Below the pieces are notes generated by a model, which had not been told where the DNA came from, did not search any database, and was given only the letters and a program-made list of their open reading frames with translations. The position numbers and the translations under genes are program-made. A stretch of 64,000 nt of DNA, taken from Schistosoma mansoni. Taxonomy: Eukaryota; Platyhelminthes; Trematoda; Strigeidida; Schistosomatidae. The DNA lies in NCBI RefSeq assembly GCF_000237925.1, contig NW_017386042.1, forward strand, positions 248,001 through 312,000. The letters are read 5' to 3'. Positions 58,802 to 64,000 of this stretch are shown here, in pieces (within the stretch, counting starts at the first letter, position 1; each line of letters begins with the position of its first letter).

Positions 58802-59129
58802 TTTCATGTTTTCGATGGTGGTCTATCTTCAATTGACTCATGATTTCAACTTTGAACAAAACATAAATATTGCTAATTAGCTTTTTCCAATTACGAAATC
58901 ATGATTAAAAACTCCTGTCAGCATAGCTATTGTGGGTTAAATTTCTGAAAAATCGCTACAGTAGTCTACGATCTCACTATGACCATGATGATAGCTGTAT
59001 TCTAATATTCAAGTTAATTAACTAAATCAAAATTTCATTTGTACGTTTCAGATTAAAAGTGATTAGGATATGAATAATTATGAACTGTTCTCATCATTAA
59101 TTGATTTATTAAGATATTATTTAAATCAT

Positions 59130-59363
59130 GAACCGCTCAATGTTGAACCTACAATGGAAATCTGGAAGCACTGGAAGATCGTTTCTTCCTAGTTTGGCAC
59201 TTCTCAGTAGTGTGCATCCACAATCTCACACTGAGGACTTGAACTCATGATCTTCGATATCGTGTAAAACAGCCATTCACTGCTTCCAGGTTTTCAATAG
59301 CGGTCTAAGATTGATCGACTCATTATTTCGGTGGGATTCAATCATCTCCATAACCCCTTACTG
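59130..59363. repeat. Old hammerhead element with inverted arms
   Basis: Left arm ACAATGGAAATCTGGAAGCAC, TTTCTTCCTAGTTTGGCAC (decayed ribozyme, minus), centre GGACTTGAACTCATGATC (B-box relic), right arm CACTGCTTCCAGGTTTTC to CTCATTATTTCG and a relic of the outer end (CTCCATAACCCCTTAC). Same layout as 58439-58854, older. Confidence 0.65.
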
Positions 59364-59984
59364 ACGAATAGTAAAATTTTAATTTTATTAAGGATTTTAT
59401 CCTGATTTTGATGACATTAGGAGAGAAAATGGTTTGCTCAAAATCTATGGCCTATAAATTAACTGGAGTTACTTGAAAAAAAAAATCAAACGAAAGTCAG
59501 ATTAATCAAAGAATCATCCTGACGATATCATCTAGAATTTGACCATTTTTTGGATCTTGGATCAAATCTGAAATCCATGCTACAATCCATAAATATTACT
59601 TCATTATAGCTATAAAAATATTCACTATTTGAAATCAATAAATGAATTCATTGGAAAGCCTTGCATCTCATTGGTAAATTCAAATAGTATACTTTTTTTC
59701 TCCAGTCAAAATTCACCAAATGAGTACATTGATTGGTCATAAAGAATACTATTGAATATTATGGATATATTTACATTTAAAGGATCTTCCAAGTTATTTC
59801 TATTGCATTACTCTTTATATTCTTTATCAGAAGTTTTACATACGGAATAAATTATCTATTCCCTTTGCTTAAAACAATAAAGTAATTCAATGTAACATAT
59901 AAATTTCATTTAGATTTATACGTAAGTATAAAACAAAACATTTTATCTATTAAATTATTCACTTGATATTGTTTAGTTGAATCT

Positions 59985-60230
59985 TCCCATGGATGTTTAG
60001 GGCTGCGATTCATTAGTCTCTCTCGTATTGGCATATGTGCATTCTGTGCGTATTGCCTTGATATAGCCTTAATTCATAACGCGATGTCTTTTGAAGCGAA
60101 CGGTACTGGGTTCAAGTCCCAGAGTGAACATCAACTCTGAGATGCAGGTATATCCAGCTGACGAGTCCCGAATAGGAAAAAACACGCGTCCTGGATACCA
60201 TTGATAGCCGCTATCTATCTCTGCTTATAA
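59985..60230 (+). mobile_element. Sm-alpha SINE-like element, decayed ribozyme
   Basis: 5' segment TCTTCCCATGGATGTTTAGG, tRNA-like region with B box GGGTTCAAGTCC, AACTCTGAGATGCAGG, hammerhead at 60152-60196, then ATTGATAGCCGCTATC. Fuller at the 5' end than the copy at 50.9 kb. Confidence 0.8.
60152..60196 (+). ncRNA. Sm-alpha hammerhead, core mutated
   Basis: Stem I ATCCAG/CTGGAT and CTGACGA are intact, but GGACGAAA reads GGAAAAAA (G12 lost). Predicted inactive. Confidence 0.7.
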
Positions 60231-60409
60231 TATATATTATTGTTTATTGAAGTCAACAGTTTTATTGATAGATCAATTTAAGAGAGAAATAATTAAATTT
60301 TATAATTATTTACAATAAAATACTTGAATTTCTTCTCTACAAATTAAGCCAAATATCTATGTGTACATCATATAATGATAAGCATAATAAACTAGGAATA
60401 CACATTCAA

Positions 60410-60578
60410 ATGAGATCTCGCTCTGGTGCGAGACTTGTAGGTCCTGCGTTCGAATCTCGCGAGGTGAGGTCGTGGATGCGCACTGCTGAGGAGTCCCATA
60501 ATAGGACGAAACGGCCGTCCAGTGCTTCCAGGTTTTCGATGGTGGTCTAGCTTCAATTGACTCACGGTTTCAACTTTG
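60410..60578 (+). mobile_element. Hammerhead element, 5' truncated in tRNA-like part
   Basis: Starts CTCGCTCTGGTGCGAGACTT, B box GCGTTCGAATC, ribozyme 60480-60525, terminal segment through GGTGGTCTAGCTTCAATTG to TTTCAACTTTG. Confidence 0.85.
60480..60525 (+). ncRNA. Hammerhead ribozyme, intact fold
   Basis: GCACTG/CAGTGC, CTGAGGA, GTCC-CATAATA-GGAC, GAAA, ACGGCCGT, GTC; outer stem I TGGA/TCCA kept. Differs from the 44508 copy only in the stem II loop. Confidence 0.88.
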
Positions 60579-63440
60579 TAATTTGATTTAAACAATGAAA
60601 ATGTTGTAATCAGTTAAATTCTTTTTTTTGCAATACTATTTTTTTATGGACATCCAACCCAGTCTGCCAGGATCTTTATATACGGTGTTGTCTGAGGTAA
60701 CATACCGCCGCGTACACCAATTACCCACATCGACAGTAATAATAAAGAGTTGGACACCTAATTTTAAGGAGTTTAGTCAATACTTATTTTTTCTAAGAAT
60801 CTCTAAAGGGATTTAATGATTCAATAACTGAGTAAATTTGTCTAATAATCTAAATTGTAGGAAGTCAATTAGTAGTCACATATCAGTGAATTAAGATGAT
60901 TCCAATATTCATATTTTCTTATAAATTTCTGTAAAACAGTCTTTACAAATTATTCATGTAATGAGAGGTTTGGTAAATATTTATAATATAACAAAGATAG
61001 CGGATGATAGATTTGTGGGGCTGATCTAGAAAACGTCTGTCAAAAGACAAAAAAGGCTCTGGAAACATTAAGAAGCATTTTATCTAATCAGCGTTTGACT
61101 AGAAGTTTTGTCAGAAACATCACGAAAGTGAAAAGTCACGTGTAGAGTTTCTGACAGACTGATTATTATACTGCTATTATGTTTAGTAGCGTTCCAAAAT
61201 TTTCAGGAAAACTCAAGGACTTCTAAAATATTATAAAAACATTATATTTTTTGTACTCGAATGAACCTTTGGAGTAAAGTGCTTCAGTCATATTTTGCGC
61301 CTTTCCTCTCGTGTTCAAGTTACTAAGTAGTTTTAGCTTGAGGGTTATGAGGATAGCTTAGGAACCAAGTATAGAGTTCAATCAGAAAGACTTATCAAGA
61401 TTTACTATATATGATGTTAGGAATAAACTATTATGTGAATGAAAAGTTAGACTAAAAATGGAAGTATGATTTTAAAGAAAATTTAATCAACCTTTGTCTA
61501 ATTATAAGGTGATGAATAAACATTTTGGGGGCTGAGTTTTCCAGAAGTGTTGAGATTCAGTTTACTATCATGTGTTTCAACAGTCAAGTGGTTTAAAAAC
61601 TTTGGGCTTCTTTAGTTGTCGTTCTGAAACATCGTGTACTTGGTCCAAAATAGGGTTATCTAAATTATTTGAAATAGTTAGTGAATAAATGTATTTGCAC
61701 TTATTACGTTTGTTTAAACCTTCATGTCTACACAGAGGTACGCATAAACATTATCAGTATTTCGTTAATTTGTATTTCACTGTTTTCTTATAACTTCAAT
61801 ACACTTCTCTTGTTCTCAGTTTCTAAACAAATAATCCATTGGGTTTTTTATTTGATTCTCTGACATGTAGACTGATTAGCTCACTGAAAATAGTTTGGTT
61901 TATGTAACTAAGTTTTCAAACATCATTTCAAGTGCTCCCACGATCCACAGGCTGGTTACGCGACTGTGACTTGTTATTTATTTAGTTAATTCACTCTTAC
62001 AGTCAGATCGTTGTGGTAGGAGATTAAATATAGTTTTCTTGACTTAAAAATAAGTAAATTACATCTAGGGGAACATGTATGGTTAATTTGTCTTATTATT
62101 TTGAAATAAGAAAAATACCTGCTATTAAATTACTGAGTTTTTGCATAATATACCTAACTAAATCATCAACCCATAGACCCATTAACTCATGGCTTCACAT
62201 ATTTTGTCTCAGTGCCAGTTAAATCCGTAAATAGGAATCGGTCAGCCAGACATAGGCTAACAGACAATTCTAACAAGTTAAATAGTTGCTATTCTTTTTA
62301 CTACAACTCTGAGGGACATTTGGTAATAATTTTCATGTTTACCTTTTATGTCTATCCGGCAGACACTTTAACAAGTAACATCAAGAGCAAAGTTTGATCA
62401 AGGATTACTTACTGGTGACCATCACTAGCCATTTAACAACAAAATACTAAGTATTCTGATATCAGGTGTTTTAAACAGAATTCATGATAAGATGAAGTTT
62501 CATTATAAAATTTCATCTTTCTGTATATCCTTTTCTGGACTTGTGAACTTTGACAACACCTCAATTGAATCGCTCAACAAATAAAATTTAAACTTAAAGC
62601 TTTAGTTGTTCATAGCAAAAGTCTTTAATTAGTTAGAACTTGATCACCAAATCCAGGTGTGTTCAGTGGACTGTGAACCATATTTATGGAATGAAGGTAA
62701 ACATTCATAAATGGGTTTTTATATACCAATGGATGATTTAAAATCTGAACTAACAATCAACACCACTGAGTTCAGAGTTATACATCCATAGTGTGACAAA
62801 ATTAAATGAATAGATAAGCTAAACTAGAGTAGAAATCAAGTGGCTGTATACTAAGAGGAAGACTGAAATTTCGTATAAGAAGCATTTTGCTGTAATACAT
62901 TGCGAAAAATGTACTATTATGAATGTAATACTTAACCATTGTTTCGACTCTTTTGAAATCTATCATGTTAAGTACATCATAGTATGCTAATATGGTATAA
63001 CAACTTGAACTAATGTACCATTGTGCCAGATCCTACATTGGTCATAATTAACTTAGTGACAATTAGAATACTTCTATTTTGTTTCTGACTAAACAAAAAT
63101 CTATTTATATGATTATTGTTACATCAGTTCATTTCTTATAACAATTTTTCAGATGACATGTTTACATAATTATAAGTGGTCTAATAATATTCAACAATGA
63201 AGAAGATCTAAAGCAAGAAATTTTATGTCCCATAAAATGATTTCCACTTTTTATTGTAATCAATATTTGGTTTTATTCTCAATAACCTAAAAAAACGTTT
63301 GTAGGTACTAAGCGGGATTACAAGTTTTGAAAAAATCTTTTTTTAATATTCTGTGACATAGTAACAAAAATATTTAAAGCAATTAGTCCTTTTGATAAAT
63401 TTCGATAATGTAGTAATAAGAAGACGAAGATTATCAGAAT
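60579..63440. other. No recognised gene; AT-rich
   Basis: Short frames only. At 62975-63025 a block resembling the RTE 3' UTR of 4.78 kb (AATATGGTATAACAACTTGA) is the one repeat I can point to. Confidence 0.4.
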
Positions 63441-63447
63441 GCCTCAA

Positions 63448-63647
63448 NNNNNNNNNNNNNNNNNNNNNNNNNNNNNNNNNNNNNNNNNNNNNNNNNNNNN
63501 NNNNNNNNNNNNNNNNNNNNNNNNNNNNNNNNNNNNNNNNNNNNNNNNNNNNNNNNNNNNNNNNNNNNNNNNNNNNNNNNNNNNNNNNNNNNNNNNNNNN
63601 NNNNNNNNNNNNNNNNNNNNNNNNNNNNNNNNNNNNNNNNNNNNNNN
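63448..63647. other. Assembly gap (200 N)
   Basis: Ends exactly at the inner terminal segment of the next hammerhead element, so it probably hides that element's outer end and target duplication. Confidence 0.99.
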
Positions 63648-63986
63648 ATTTGCATAGTTGAAAGCATGAGTCAATTGAAGCTAGACCACCATCGAAAACC
63701 TGGAAGCACTGGACGGCCGTTTCGTCCTATTGTGGAACTCCTCAGCAGTGCGCATCCACGATGCCGCCTCGCGAGCGAGATTTGAACCCAGGACCTACCA
63801 GTCTCGCGCCAGAGCACTTAACCGATAGACCACTCAGCCGGCCGGCATCCGATGCTGTTTATGTCTAACTCCAACCAACTCATGAAGTTGAGCAACCGTT
63901 CACCGATTGTCTTCAGTGAGTTGATATCTCACAATTGACTCATGCTTTCAACTATGCAAATACTAAATCTCCACAAAAACCCCTTC
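63648..63986 (-). mobile_element. Long hammerhead element with inverted ends
   Basis: Minus orientation: outer end AGAAGGGGTTTTTGTGGAGA, TTTGCATAGTTGAAAGCATG (the left inverted segment), 5' body (GATATCAACTCACTGAAGAC, AATCGGTGAACGGTTGC), A box GGCTGAGTGGTCTATCGG, B box GGGTTCAAATC, ribozyme 63706-63751, and the right inverted segment CATGCTTTCAACTATGCAAA running into the gap. The arm variant GAAAGCATG/CATGCTTTC is matched between both ends, so the ends are kept alike within a copy. Confidence 0.85.
63706..63751 (-). ncRNA. Hammerhead ribozyme, intact core
   Basis: GCACTG/CAGTGC, CTGAGGA, stem II GTTC/GGAC (one G-U pair), GAAA, ACGGCCGT, GTC, outer TGGA/TCCA kept. Confidence 0.85.
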
Positions 63987-64000
63987 TGTTAAATTATTGT

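Larger units (their letters stand above)
58439..58854 (+). mobile_element. Hammerhead element, inverted ends, 15-bp target duplication
   Basis: Perfect direct repeats AACAAAACATAAATA at 58424-58438 and 58855-58869. Left end GAAGGGGATTTGTG, then AGTTGAAATCATGAGTCAAT and an inverted ribozyme part (GGCACTGGACGGCCGTTTCG). The centre is the 200-N gap. Right: ribozyme 58756-58801 and the inverse terminal segment to TTTCAACTTTG. The inverted arms are at least 100 bp. Confidence 0.88.

Noticed and set aside
60628-60816. 62-codon plus frame (MQYYFFMDIQPSLPGSLYTV) as an exon
   Set aside because: No acceptor or donor at useful positions and no similarity recognised.

Overview
This window is animal nuclear DNA, almost certainly from a blood fluke (Schistosoma or a close relative). 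The evidence is: genes with several introns of only 33-46 bp near the 5' end followed by kilobase introns; RTE-type and CR1-type LINE fragments of schistosome character; and SINE-like elements carrying hammerhead ribozymes of the Sm-alpha type. The sequence is AT-rich and repeat-dominated, and it has four assembly gaps of exactly 200 N.

Layout. 1-11.6 kb holds two near-identical inverted copies of a CR1-like LINE (1-1439 plus; 9742-about 11615 minus), an inverted pair of RTE-type fragments (4.2-6.5 kb), and a compact minus-strand gene for mitochondrial ribosomal protein uS17m (8040-8583, with a 46-bp intron). 11.9-14.4 kb is a decayed CR1/SR1-like LINE. 16.8-35.6 kb is mainly one minus-strand gene. 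I assembled seven exons of it in consistent phase (35622 down to 21124), and its N-terminus resembles the N-terminal domain of centrosomal protein CEP95. Its introns hold an RTE copy, several copies of a 525-bp dispersed repeat and half of a 213-bp inverted repeat. 36-43 kb holds isolated exon candidates of unknown genes, including what looks like a convergent pair of 3' ends near 42.2-42.3 kb, and an RTE endonuclease fragment.

44-64 kb is almost gene-free but dense in one kind of mobile element. This is a tRNA-like (A/B box) unit followed by a complete hammerhead ribozyme fold and bounded by inverted terminal segments. At least four insertions have direct repeats of 10-15 bp. About a dozen copies occur, together with two classical Sm-alpha copies, and they range from perfect ribozyme cores to decayed ones. 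This ribozyme-bearing, inverted-terminus family is the most interesting content of the window. The region also holds a miniature LTR element (46292-47056) with a perfect 4-bp target duplication and no coding capacity, and a 45-bp inverted-repeat element across an assembly gap (52.3-52.7 kb).

The host genes do not form a pathway. uS17m acts in mitochondrial translation, the CEP95-like protein would act at the centrosome or basal body, and the remaining exon candidates are unassigned.
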